Shown here piece after piece: positions 5,652 to 10,850 of a DNA stretch of 10,850 nt (positions are counted from its first letter, which is position 1; each line of letters opens with the position of its first letter). The stretch comes from an uncultured Clostridia bacterium (GTDB lineage: Bacteria > Bacillota > Clostridia > Oscillospirales > Oscillospiraceae): the NCBI GenBank assembly GCA_946060825.1, contig CAMGPO010000014.1:1-10850 (forward strand), given 5' to 3'. The translations under genes and the position numbers were made by a program. The notes below the pieces were generated by a model. The model searched no databases. It was given only the letters and a program-made list of their open reading frames with translations, and was not told where the DNA came from.

Positions 5652-5697
5652 GCCTCCCCTGAAGGAGAGGTGTCATGCGAAGCATGACGGAGGGGTG
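5652..5697. repeat. Dispersed repeat with CTCCCCT and GTCATGC hairpins
   Basis: GCCTCCCCT and AGGAGAGG flank a short loop, followed by the perfect hairpin GTCATGC-GAA-GCATGAC (5672-5688) and then GGAGGGGTG, which can pair back to CCTCCCC. This layout of a CTCCCC arm, a central hairpin and a GGAGGGG arm is a dispersed repeat type seen in many Clostridia. It lies between the small helical gene and terL and contains no gene. Confidence 0.65.
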
Positions 5698-5699
5698 TC

Positions 5700-5821
5700 G
5701 TAGGGGACGGATTTCCCGTCCCGCCGCTTCCGACCCGCACATCGTCCCGTTTTGGTGTGACGAGGCGCTGCGCTGCCGGTGGCAGATGTAGCAGCGCCGA
5801 GGAAAGGTCGTCGCGCCCTAC
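5700..5821. repeat. Dispersed repeat bounded by GTAGGGGACGG and CGCGCCCTAC (copy 1)
   Basis: It starts GTAGGGGACGGATTTCCCGT and ends GGTCGTCGCGCCCTAC. Both ends match the copy at 9246-9324, and GTAGGG/CCCTAC form terminal inverted repeats. This copy carries extra internal DNA with a nested hairpin: GGCGCTGC (5764-5771) pairs with GCAGCGCC (5791-5798), and CTGCC with GGCAG inside it. A further partial match, CGATCCGCACACCG, sits at 5625-5638. No gene lies within it. Confidence 0.75.
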
Positions 5822-5897
5822 AAAAGATTCTTCGCCGCATACGCGCCTCAGAATGACATCTTCAATCTCCACTCTCCACTCTCCAATCTCCAATCTC
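5822..5897. repeat. Composite repeat: TCAGAATGAC half plus five heptamers
   Basis: AAAAGATTCTTCG leads to CCTCAGAATGAC (ending 5857), the right half of the long fold-back repeat. After exactly 5 nt come five perfect heptamers (5863-5897): CAATCTC, CACTCTC, CACTCTC, CAATCTC, CAATCTC. The array ends 14 nt before the terL start, next to its ribosome site. The left half of the fold-back is missing; copy 1 of the GTAGGG repeat abuts directly instead. Confidence 0.85.
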
Positions 5898-5911
5898 AAG
5901 CGAGGTGTTTT

Positions 5912-7336
5912 ATGTCTGAACTTCCCATCATCTGGTCGCCGCAGGAGCGGCAGCGGTGCTTTCAGGAGCGCGACGAGTACGAAGTCCTCTACGGCGGGGC
6001 CGCCGGCGGCGGCAAGTCCGACGCCCTCCTGACCGAGGCTTTGCGTCAGGTCCACATCCCACACTACCGCGCCATCCTGCTGCGCAAAACCTATCCCCAG
6101 CTCGCCGAGCTGATCGACCGCTCCCGGGCCATCTACCCGGCGGCGTTTCCCCAAGCCCGGTACAACAAGACCGAAAAGATCTGGACCTTCCCCTCCGGGG
6201 CGCAGGTCGCCTTCGGCGCCATGCAGCACCCCGACGACCGGTTCCAGTACCAGGGCCGCCGCTTTGACTTCATCGGCTTCGACGAGCTGACCCACTTCAC
6301 CTGGGAGGAATACTCCTACCTCTTCTCCCGGAACCGCCCCGGCGGCCCCGGCACCCGGGTCTACATCCGCGCCACCGCCAACCCCGGCGGCATCGGCCAC
6401 GGCTGGGTCAAGGCCCGGTTCATCACCGCCGCCCCGCCCATGACCCCCATCGTCGAGACGCTGGAGATCGACACCCCCGACGGCCCGAAGAAGGTGGAGC
6501 GCAGCCGCCTCTTTGTCCCGGCCACGGTCTTTGACAACCCGGCCCTGCTGGAGCACGACCCGGACTATTTGGCGAGCCTTGCCATGCTGCCGGAGGCGGA
6601 GCGCCGTAGCCTGCTCTACGGCTGCTGGGACGCCTTCGACGGCCAGGTCTTCCGGGAGTGGCGCAACGACCCGAGCCACTATGAGGACGGACTCTGGACC
6701 CACGTGATCGCGCCCTTTCGGATCCCGCGCCACTGGCGCGTCTGGCGGGGCTTCGACTTCGGCTACGCCCGGCCCTTCTCCGTGGGCTGGTACGCCGCCG
6801 ACGAGACGGGCAAGCTCTACCGCATCCGCGAGTACTACGGCTGCACCGGCAAGCCCAACCAGGGCGTCCAGCTCGACGCCGTGTCGATTGCTGCCGAGAT
6901 CCGCCGCATCGAGGCCGAGGATCCGAACCTACGGGGCCGGGACATCATCGGCGTGGCAGATCCGTCGATCTTCGACGAGAGCCGGGGCGCGTCCATCGCC
7001 AACCTGATGGCCCAGCACCCGAACTACGTCCTCTGGCACAAGGGCGACAACCACCGCCTCCCGGGCAAAATGCAGCTCCACTACCGCCTGTCCTTCGACG
7101 GGGAAGGGGAGTGCCGCTTTCAGGTGTTCGACACCTGCCGACATTTTATCCGGACGATCCCCGCCCTCTGCTACGACGCGAAAAACGTCGAGGACGTGGA
7201 CACGACCCAGGAGGATCACATCTACGACGAATGCCGCTACGTCCTGATGGACCTGCCCGTTTCGCCCCGTCCCCGCCCGGAGCCTGTGCCCCGGGGCGAC
7301 GATCCCCTCAACCAGCGCACCGGATTGTCATTCTGA
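5912..7336 (+). CDS. terL: Phage terminase large subunit
   Basis: This encodes 474 residues, a normal TerL length. It is the ATP-driven motor that packs DNA into the prohead and cuts it. Motifs in order: Walker A GGAAGGGKS (28-36); adenine-side LLRKTYPQL (56-64); Walker B DFIGFDE (119-125); coupling motif ATANPGG (154-160). The C-terminal RNase H-like nuclease has acidic residues in GFDFGYARP (D282), GVADPS (D350) and HIYDECRY (D439). All key residues look intact. The ATG has a modest GAGGTG site 6 nt upstream, just after a heptamer repeat array. The C-terminal residues SF and the TGA stop lie inside the next dispersed repeat, so the tail may have been altered by repeat insertion. The portal gene follows after a repeat-filled gap. 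No capsid genes are seen to receive the packaged DNA. Confidence 0.95.
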   Translation: MSELPIIWSPQERQRCFQERDEYEVLYGGAAGGGKSDALLTEALRQVHIPHYRAILLRKTYPQLAELIDRSRAIYPAAFPQARYNKTEKIWTFPSGAQVAFGAMQHPDDRFQYQGRRFDFIGFDELTHFTWEEYSYLFSRNRPGGPGTRVYIRATANPGGIGHGWVKARFITAAPPMTPIVETLEIDTPDGPKKVERSRLFVPATVFDNPALLEHDPDYLASLAMLPEAERRSLLYGCWDAFDGQVFREWRNDPSHYEDGLWTHVIAPFRIPRHWRVWRGFDFGYARPFSVGWYAADETGKLYRIREYYGCTGKPNQGVQLDAVSIAAEIRRIEAEDPNLRGRDIIGVADPSIFDESRGASIANLMAQHPNYVLWHKGDNHRLPGKMQLHYRLSFDGEGECRFQVFDTCRHFIRTIPALCYDAKNVEDVDTTQEDHIYDECRYVLMDLPVSPRPRPEPVPRGDDPLNQRTGLSF

Positions 7337-7435
7337 GCGAAGCGAAGAATCTTTTGTAACCGGCTCCGAAAGATTCTTCGTCACTTCGTTCCTCAGAATG
7401 ACATATTCACTCTCCACTCTTCAATCTTCAATCTG
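7327..7435. repeat. Composite repeat: full fold-back plus four heptamers
   Basis: GTCATTCTGA (7327-7336) pairs with TCAGAATGAC (7393-7402). CGAAGAATCTTT (7343-7354) pairs with AAAGATTCTTCG (7369-7380), and GAGCGAAG nearly pairs with CTTCGTTC between them, giving a stem of about 30 bp with a small loop. Exactly 5 nt later four heptamers follow (7408-7435): CACTCTC, CACTCTT, CAATCTT, CAATCTG. The last runs into the ribosome site of the portal gene. The element fills the whole gap between terL and portal. Confidence 0.9.
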
Positions 7436-7450
7436 GAAAGGATGAACGCA

Positions 7451-9235
7451 ATGGAACAGAAAAAACTGCCCATCGGCCCGGAGGAACTCCGGAAAGCCGA
7501 AGAGATCCTCCGCGCCTACCGCCGGGGCAAGGCCAACCTCGAACGCCGCATCGTCGAGAACGAGCAGTGGTGGAAGCTGCGCCACTGGTCGCAGATGCGG
7601 CCCCGCCACGGCGCTTCCGGCGATCCCCAGCCCGCCTCCGGCTGGCTGGTCAACGTCTGCCTGAGTAAGCACGCCGACGCCATGGACGCTTACCCGGAAT
7701 GCGTCTGCCTGCCCCGGGAGCCGTCGGACAGGCAGCAGGCCGCCGTCCTCTCCGACATTCTGCCGGTGATTCTTGAGCAGAACGGCTATGAGCAGGTCTA
7801 CTCCGACTGCTGGTGGTACAAGATTAAACACGGCGCGAGCTGTAAGGGCATCTTCTGGGATCCCGGTAAGCTGGGTGGTCTGGGGGATATTGCCATCCGC
7901 CGCATCGACCTCCTGAACCTGTTCTGGGAGCCGGGCGTCACCGACATCCAGAAGTCCCGGAACGTCTTCCACACGGAGCTGCGGGACAATGACCTGCTGG
8001 AGCAGGAGTACCCTCAGCTCCGGGGAAAGCTGGGCGGCCAGGGCGTGCAGACGGCCCGCTACCTCTACGACGATACCGTCGACACCTCGGAGAAATCCCT
8101 GGTCGTGGACTGGTACTACAAGCGCCGCATGGGCGGTCAAACCGTCCTGCACTACTGCAAATTTGTGAACGGGGAACTGCTCTATTCCTCCGAGAATGAA
8201 GCGGCCATTGGCTCCCCTCGAGGGGAGGCATATGGTTGGTACAGCCACGGCAAATACCCCTTCGTCTTCGACGTCCTCTTCCCCGAGGAGGGCACTCCGG
8301 CTGGCTTCGGCTACATCGATCTCTGCAAGGACGCCCAGGAGCAGATCGACCTGATGAACAACGCCATCCTCAAGAACACCCTGGCCGCCTCCACACCCCG
8401 CTGGTTCATCCGCAACGACGGAGCTGTCAACGAGGAGGAATACCTCGACTTCACCCAACCCTTTATCCACACCAACGCCGGTCTCGGTCAGGATTCAATC
8501 CTGCCGGTGGCGGTGCAGGGACTCAGCGATGTCTACGTCGCGTGTCTCAACAATAAGATCGGGGAGCTGAAGGAAGTCAGCGGCAACCGGGATGTCAGTA
8601 ACGGCGGCACGACCGCGGGCGTCACGGCGGCCTCGGCCATCGCGGCCATGCAGGAGCAGGCTGGCAAGCTCTCTCGCGACCAGATTCAGGCGTCCTACCG
8701 GGCCTTCCGGGAGGAGGTTCTGATGGTGATCGAGCTGATGCGCCAGTTCTATGACGCCCCGCGATGCTTTCGCATCACTGGTTCCATGGGAGAGGGGCAG
8801 TTCGTGTCGTTTGACAACGAAGGGCTGGTTCCACAGCCCCAAGGCGTGGAGGTTGGCGTGGATATGGGCCAGCGGACACCGCTCTTTGACGTACAGGTGA
8901 CGGCCCAGCGGCAGTCGGCCTACGCGAAGGCGGCCTACAACGAGCTGGGGCTTCAGCTCTACCAGCTGGGCTTCTTCGATCCGGCCCGGGCCCAGCAGGC
9001 GCTGACCTGTCTGGAGCTGATGGATTTCGAGGGCAAGGACGCCCTGATGGGCCGGATTGCGGCCCAGGCGCGGACGTGGCAGGCTCGGGAGGCGGCGAAG
9101 GCGGCGGCTCTGGCGGCGGCACAAAACGCGGCGCTTCCGCAGACCGACCGTCTGGGCAGCCTGAAGGAAAAGGAGCATCCCGCCGTGACCCGCGCCCGCG
9201 AGACCTCCCGTGCTGCATTCCAGCCACGCACATGA
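7451..9235 (+). CDS. Phage portal protein
   Basis: This encodes 594 residues. It is placed as the portal by its position after terL and by its pattern: an N-terminal helical region (PEELRKAEEILRAYRRGKAN, then NEQWWKLRHW), SGWLVNVCLSKHADAMDAYP, a middle part with the typical HGKYPFVFDVLFPEEGTPAG, then GYIDLCKDAQEQIDLMNNAI, and SGNRDVSNGGTTAGVTAASA near the crown helix. This resembles the P22-like portal group of Firmicutes prophages. The portal forms a dodecameric ring at one capsid vertex that docks TerL. The start at 7451 is favoured because GGAAAGGA ends about 8 nt upstream; the ATG at 7442 is too close to it. The C-terminus is Ala/Gln-rich. The frame is intact, with a short palindrome inside it (8212-8227). 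No scaffold, protease or capsid gene follows. Confidence 0.88.
   Translation: MEQKKLPIGPEELRKAEEILRAYRRGKANLERRIVENEQWWKLRHWSQMRPRHGASGDPQPASGWLVNVCLSKHADAMDAYPECVCLPREPSDRQQAAVLSDILPVILEQNGYEQVYSDCWWYKIKHGASCKGIFWDPGKLGGLGDIAIRRIDLLNLFWEPGVTDIQKSRNVFHTELRDNDLLEQEYPQLRGKLGGQGVQTARYLYDDTVDTSEKSLVVDWYYKRRMGGQTVLHYCKFVNGELLYSSENEAAIGSPRGEAYGWYSHGKYPFVFDVLFPEEGTPAGFGYIDLCKDAQEQIDLMNNAILKNTLAASTPRWFIRNDGAVNEEEYLDFTQPFIHTNAGLGQDSILPVAVQGLSDVYVACLNNKIGELKEVSGNRDVSNGGTTAGVTAASAIAAMQEQAGKLSRDQIQASYRAFREEVLMVIELMRQFYDAPRCFRITGSMGEGQFVSFDNEGLVPQPQGVEVGVDMGQRTPLFDVQVTAQRQSAYAKAAYNELGLQLYQLGFFDPARAQQALTCLELMDFEGKDALMGRIAAQARTWQAREAAKAAALAAAQNAALPQTDRLGSLKEKEHPAVTRARETSRAAFQPRT
8212..8227. repeat. 16-bp perfect palindrome inside the portal gene
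   Basis: CTCCCCTCGAGGGGAG is a perfect palindrome and encodes part of the segment GSPRGEAYG. It resembles the CTCCCCT arm of the dispersed repeat at 5652, so it may be a small repeat fragment inserted in frame or a chance match. Confidence 0.6.
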
Positions 9236-9245
9236 CGCATTTCCC

Positions 9246-9324
9246 GTAGGGGACGGGTTTCCCGTCCCGCCGGTTCTGACCCGCACACCGCCCTTTCTTG
9301 GCGCGCTGGGTCGTCGCGCCCTAC
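9246..9324. repeat. Dispersed repeat bounded by GTAGGGGACGG and CGCGCCCTAC (copy 2)
   Basis: It opens GTAGGGGACGGGTTTCCCGT, contains TGACCCGCACACCG, and ends GGTCGTCGCGCCCTAC, all matching copy 1 at 5700-5821. This copy is 79 nt and lacks the internal hairpin insert of copy 1. It begins 10 nt after the portal stop. Confidence 0.8.
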
Positions 9325-9381
9325 AACGTCACGTTTCTTCCATGTGGCTGCCCAAAATTGTCCGATTTACACCCGTGTTTC

Positions 9382-9490
9382 GTCATTCTGAGCGAAGCGA
9401 AGAATCTTTTTGGGGCCAGGTGCAGGAAGATTCTTCGGCCTGCGGCCTCAGAATGACATCTTCACTCTCCACTCTCCACTCTCCACTCTC
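9382..9490. repeat. Composite repeat: full fold-back plus four heptamers
   Basis: GTCATTCTGAGCGAAGCGAA (from 9382) and AGATTCTTCG then CCTCAGAATGAC (ending 9457) form the same fold-back as at 7327. Exactly 5 nt later come four perfect CACTCTC heptamers (9463-9490). The loop and the inner right arm differ from the 7327 copy, so these are diverged copies of one element type rather than a recent duplication. Confidence 0.9.
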
Positions 9491-9520
9491 CACGTCCTGC
9501 TCTCCAATTTTCACGCTCTC

Positions 9521-9549
9521 TTGACAACGCCCTCCGGGCGCGGTACAAT
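9521..9549 (+). promoter_or_regulatory. Promoter of the thi operon
   Basis: TTGACA (9521-9526) and TACAAT (9544-9549) are separated by 17 bp. The predicted start near 9556 falls at the 5' edge of the TPP aptamer, as expected. Confidence 0.85.
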
Positions 9550-9553
9550 ATTC

Positions 9554-9642
9554 GCGCAAGGGAGTTCTCGGAAAGAGGGCTGAGAGGAGGGTGTGTTCCC
9601 TCGACCTCACCTGATTTGGGTAATGCCAACGTAGGGATGCGC
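9554..9642 (+). ncRNA. TPP riboswitch (THI element)
   Basis: The conserved THI parts are present: GGGCTGAGA (9577-9585), ACCTGATTTGGGTAATGCC (9609-9627) and AACGTAGGGA (9628-9637). P1 can close by GCGCA (9554-9558) pairing with TGCGC (9638-9642). The aptamer binds thiamine pyrophosphate and represses downstream thiamine genes when it is plentiful; two terminator hairpins and the salvage genes follow. Confidence 0.95.
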
Positions 9643-9668
9643 ACGATCCGCACTTCGACATCTTTCGA

Positions 9669-9703
9669 AAGCCCCCGGCGGTCAGACCGCCGTGGGGCTT
9701 TTT
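9669..9703 (+). terminator. Intrinsic terminator 1 after the TPP aptamer (likely expression platform)
   Basis: AAGCCCC (9669-9675) pairs with GGGGCTT (9694-9700), with the inner stem GGCGG/CCGCC, followed by a T run (9699-9703). It starts 26 nt after P1, in the usual place for a TPP-controlled terminator. Confidence 0.85.
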
Positions 9704-9724
9704 GTCGAACTGCATGAAAATGAG

Positions 9725-9755
9725 CGGCGTTTCCTGACGGAAACGCCGATTTTTT
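9725..9755 (+). terminator. Intrinsic terminator 2 in the thiW leader
   Basis: CGGCGTTTCC (9725-9734) pairs perfectly with GGAAACGCCG (9739-9748) around TGAC, followed by A and six T (9750-9755). It stands between the first terminator and thiW, so it too must be read through or controlled. Confidence 0.85.
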
Positions 9756-9757
9756 CG

Positions 9758-9781
9758 TCCTCCCCGCCAAGAAAAGGAGGA
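9758..9781 (+). promoter_or_regulatory. Possible hairpin hiding the thiW ribosome site
   Basis: TCCTCC (9758-9763) is complementary to GGAGGA (9776-9781), which is the thiW ribosome site, with a 12-nt loop. Pairing would lower translation. The stem is only 6 bp, so the effect is uncertain. Confidence 0.4.
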
Positions 9782-9787
9782 TTTTTT

Positions 9788-10306
9788 ATGGAAAAAACCG
9801 AAACAAAACCCCTGTTCGCCACCAGAAAGCTCGTCCTGACTGCCCTGCTGGCCTGCCTGTCCTTCGTGCTCTGCACCTTCGTCTACTTCCCGGCCATGGC
9901 CCCCTTCCAGCACTTCGTCGACGTCATCGCCGCAGTTTTGCTCGGGCCCTGGTACGGCTTCGCCGCCGCCCTGCTCTGCGGCATCCTGCGGATGCTCTCC
10001 GGCCGCACCATCCAGGCCGTCACCGGCGCAATCTTCGGCCCCATCCTCGGCGGCCTTCTGTACCGCAAGACCAAAAACGTCTGGCTCGTCTGGGTCGGCG
10101 AGGTCGTCGGCACCGGCTTCTGCGGCGCCATGGCCTCCTACCCCCTGATGCGCCTGTTCTACGGCCTCGACGCCCAGTCTCCCTTCTACTACATCCCGTT
10201 CTACACCCCCTCCGCTATGGTCGGCGGGGCTATGGGTCTGGCCGTCGTGCTGATTCTCAAGCGCTCCGGCGTCCTCGCCCGGATGCAGAACCGTCTGGAG
10301 GCCTGA
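9788..10306 (+). CDS. thiW: ThiW, ECF-transporter substrate-binding component for a thiazole precursor
   Basis: This encodes 172 residues, the usual ThiW size. ThiW is the membrane S component that captures the thiazole moiety of thiamine (hydroxyethylthiazole, as inferred for the family) and works with the shared ECF energising module encoded elsewhere. Diagnostic pattern: FPAMAPFQHFVDVIAAVLLG (34-53), GPWYGFAAALLCGILRM (53-69), TIQAVTGAIFGPILGGLLY (74-92). About five to six hydrophobic segments lie at 14-36, 44-69, 75-92, 97-120 and 138-158. The ATG at 9788 has AAAAGGAGGA about 6 nt upstream. A longer upstream frame to 9692 crosses the terminators and is not used. It lies behind a TPP riboswitch and one base before thiM, whose kinase uses the imported thiazole. 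Confidence 0.92.
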   Translation: MEKTETKPLFATRKLVLTALLACLSFVLCTFVYFPAMAPFQHFVDVIAAVLLGPWYGFAAALLCGILRMLSGRTIQAVTGAIFGPILGGLLYRKTKNVWLVWVGEVVGTGFCGAMASYPLMRLFYGLDAQSPFYYIPFYTPSAMVGGAMGLAVVLILKRSGVLARMQNRLEA

Positions 10307-10307
10307 C

Positions 10308-10850
10308 ATGGATTTCGGATACGCCCTGCGGCAGGTGCGCACCCGCGCCCCCCTCGTCCAGTGCATCACCAACTTCGTCACCGTCAACGACTGCGCCAAC
10401 ATTGTCCTCGCCTCCGGCGGCTCGCCGTCCATGGCCGGGGACGTGCGGGAAGCCGCCGAGGCCGTGGCCGGGGCCGCCGCTCTGGTCTGCAACCTCGGAG
10501 CCATCGAGCTGGTGGACTCCATGGTCTCCGCCGGACAGTCTGCCAACCGCCTCGGAAAGCCCGTTATCCTCGACCCTGTGGCCGCCGGTGGAACCCGGCT
10601 CCGCCGGGAGGCCTCGGCCCGGCTCCTGCGGGAGGTGCGTTTCGCCGCGATTCGCGGCAACGCCTCCGAAATCCGGAGCCTCGCCGGAGAGGCTGCCACC
10701 GGCAGCGGCGTGGACGTCAGCGCCCTCGACGCCGTCACCGAGGAAAACCTGCCCCGGGCCGTGGCTCTGGCGCAGGAATTGTCCCGCCGCACCGGGGCCG
10801 TCATCGCCGTCTCCGGGGCCATCGACGTGGTGGCTGACGCGGACCATGCC
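10308..10850 (+). CDS. thiM: Hydroxyethylthiazole kinase, partial
   Basis: The first 181 residues are seen before the window ends. ThiM phosphorylates 4-methyl-5-(2-hydroxyethyl)thiazole with ATP in thiamine salvage. It is a ribokinase-fold enzyme of about 260-270 residues. Matching segments: PLVQCITNFVTVNDCANIVL (15-34), ASGGSPSMA (35-43), AGQSANRLGKPVILDPVAAG (75-94), REVRFAAIRGNASEIRSLAG (108-127) and AVIAVSGAIDVVAD (164-177). The catalytic Cys region lies beyond the window. The ATG follows the thiW stop by one base, and GGAG lies within the end of thiW, so the two are translated together. thiE or thiD would be expected next, but this cannot be seen. Confidence 0.95.
   Translation, partial: MDFGYALRQVRTRAPLVQCITNFVTVNDCANIVLASGGSPSMAGDVREAAEAVAGAAALVCNLGAIELVDSMVSAGQSANRLGKPVILDPVAAGGTRLRREASARLLREVRFAAIRGNASEIRSLAGEAATGSGVDVSALDAVTEENLPRAVALAQELSRRTGAVIAVSGAIDVVADADHA

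Noticed and set aside
5863..5897. CRISPR-like tandem array
   Set aside because: The units are 7-nt direct tandem repeats with no spacers, so this is a short tandem repeat within a dispersed element.
5606..6733. 375-aa minus-strand frame opposite terL, and the similar one at 7421-8470 opposite the portal gene
   Set aside because: Both are antisense to recognised phage genes and show Gly/Val/Asp-rich shadow composition.
9383..10822. 479-aa minus-strand reading frame
   Set aside because: It lies opposite the TPP riboswitch, thiW and thiM, which are well supported; its Arg/Ser/Gly-rich composition is that of a shadow frame.

Overview
The window (about 60% G+C in the genes, SD-led genes, consensus sigma-A promoters, a TPP riboswitch with thiW-thiM) looks like the chromosome of a GC-rich gut Clostridia bacterium, probably of the Oscillospiraceae type. 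The taxon is an inference from gene style and repeat content.

Layout. (1) 1-1200, minus strand: the start of a PTS-type EIIC_2 membrane permease, and upstream of it a three-helix membrane protein of unknown function, each with its own sigma-A promoter. (2) 1200-1870: a gene-poor, AT-rich stretch with a half copy of a dispersed repeat, a strong hairpin, two WalR-like boxes, a promoter and a structured 5' leader. These lead into (3) a secreted lysozyme-like hydrolase with three SH3b domains (1870-3027, TTG start), closed by an intrinsic terminator. (4) 3118-9235: a compact phage-derived block. A minus-strand pair encodes an XRE repressor and a membrane-anchored or secreted partner. Across a divergent promoter region carrying four 11-bp CAC-N5-GTG sites lies a plus-strand run: a phage replisome-organiser protein, a 55-aa zinc-ribbon protein, a 57-aa helical protein, terminase large subunit and a portal protein. 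No integrase, protease, capsid or tail gene is seen, so this is a truncated prophage or a reduced packaging-type element. (5) 9236-9520: more dispersed repeats. (6) 9521-10850: a TPP-riboswitch-controlled thiamine salvage operon, thiW (ECF S component) then thiM (hydroxyethylthiazole kinase, cut by the window end).

The repeats are the most unusual part. At least three dispersed families occupy the gaps between terL and its neighbours and after the portal gene. One is a composite: a long fold-back beginning GTCATTCTGAG and ending CTCAGAATGAC, then exactly 5 nt, then 4-5 tandem copies of a heptamer CAMTCTY. Three copies share this architecture; one of them supplies the stop codon of terL. How the parts work together: the repressor probably controls its own promoter and the replication gene through the shared operator cluster; the packaging genes lie downstream in the same direction but are separated by repeat blocks; the flanking lysozyme and thi genes are probably host genes.
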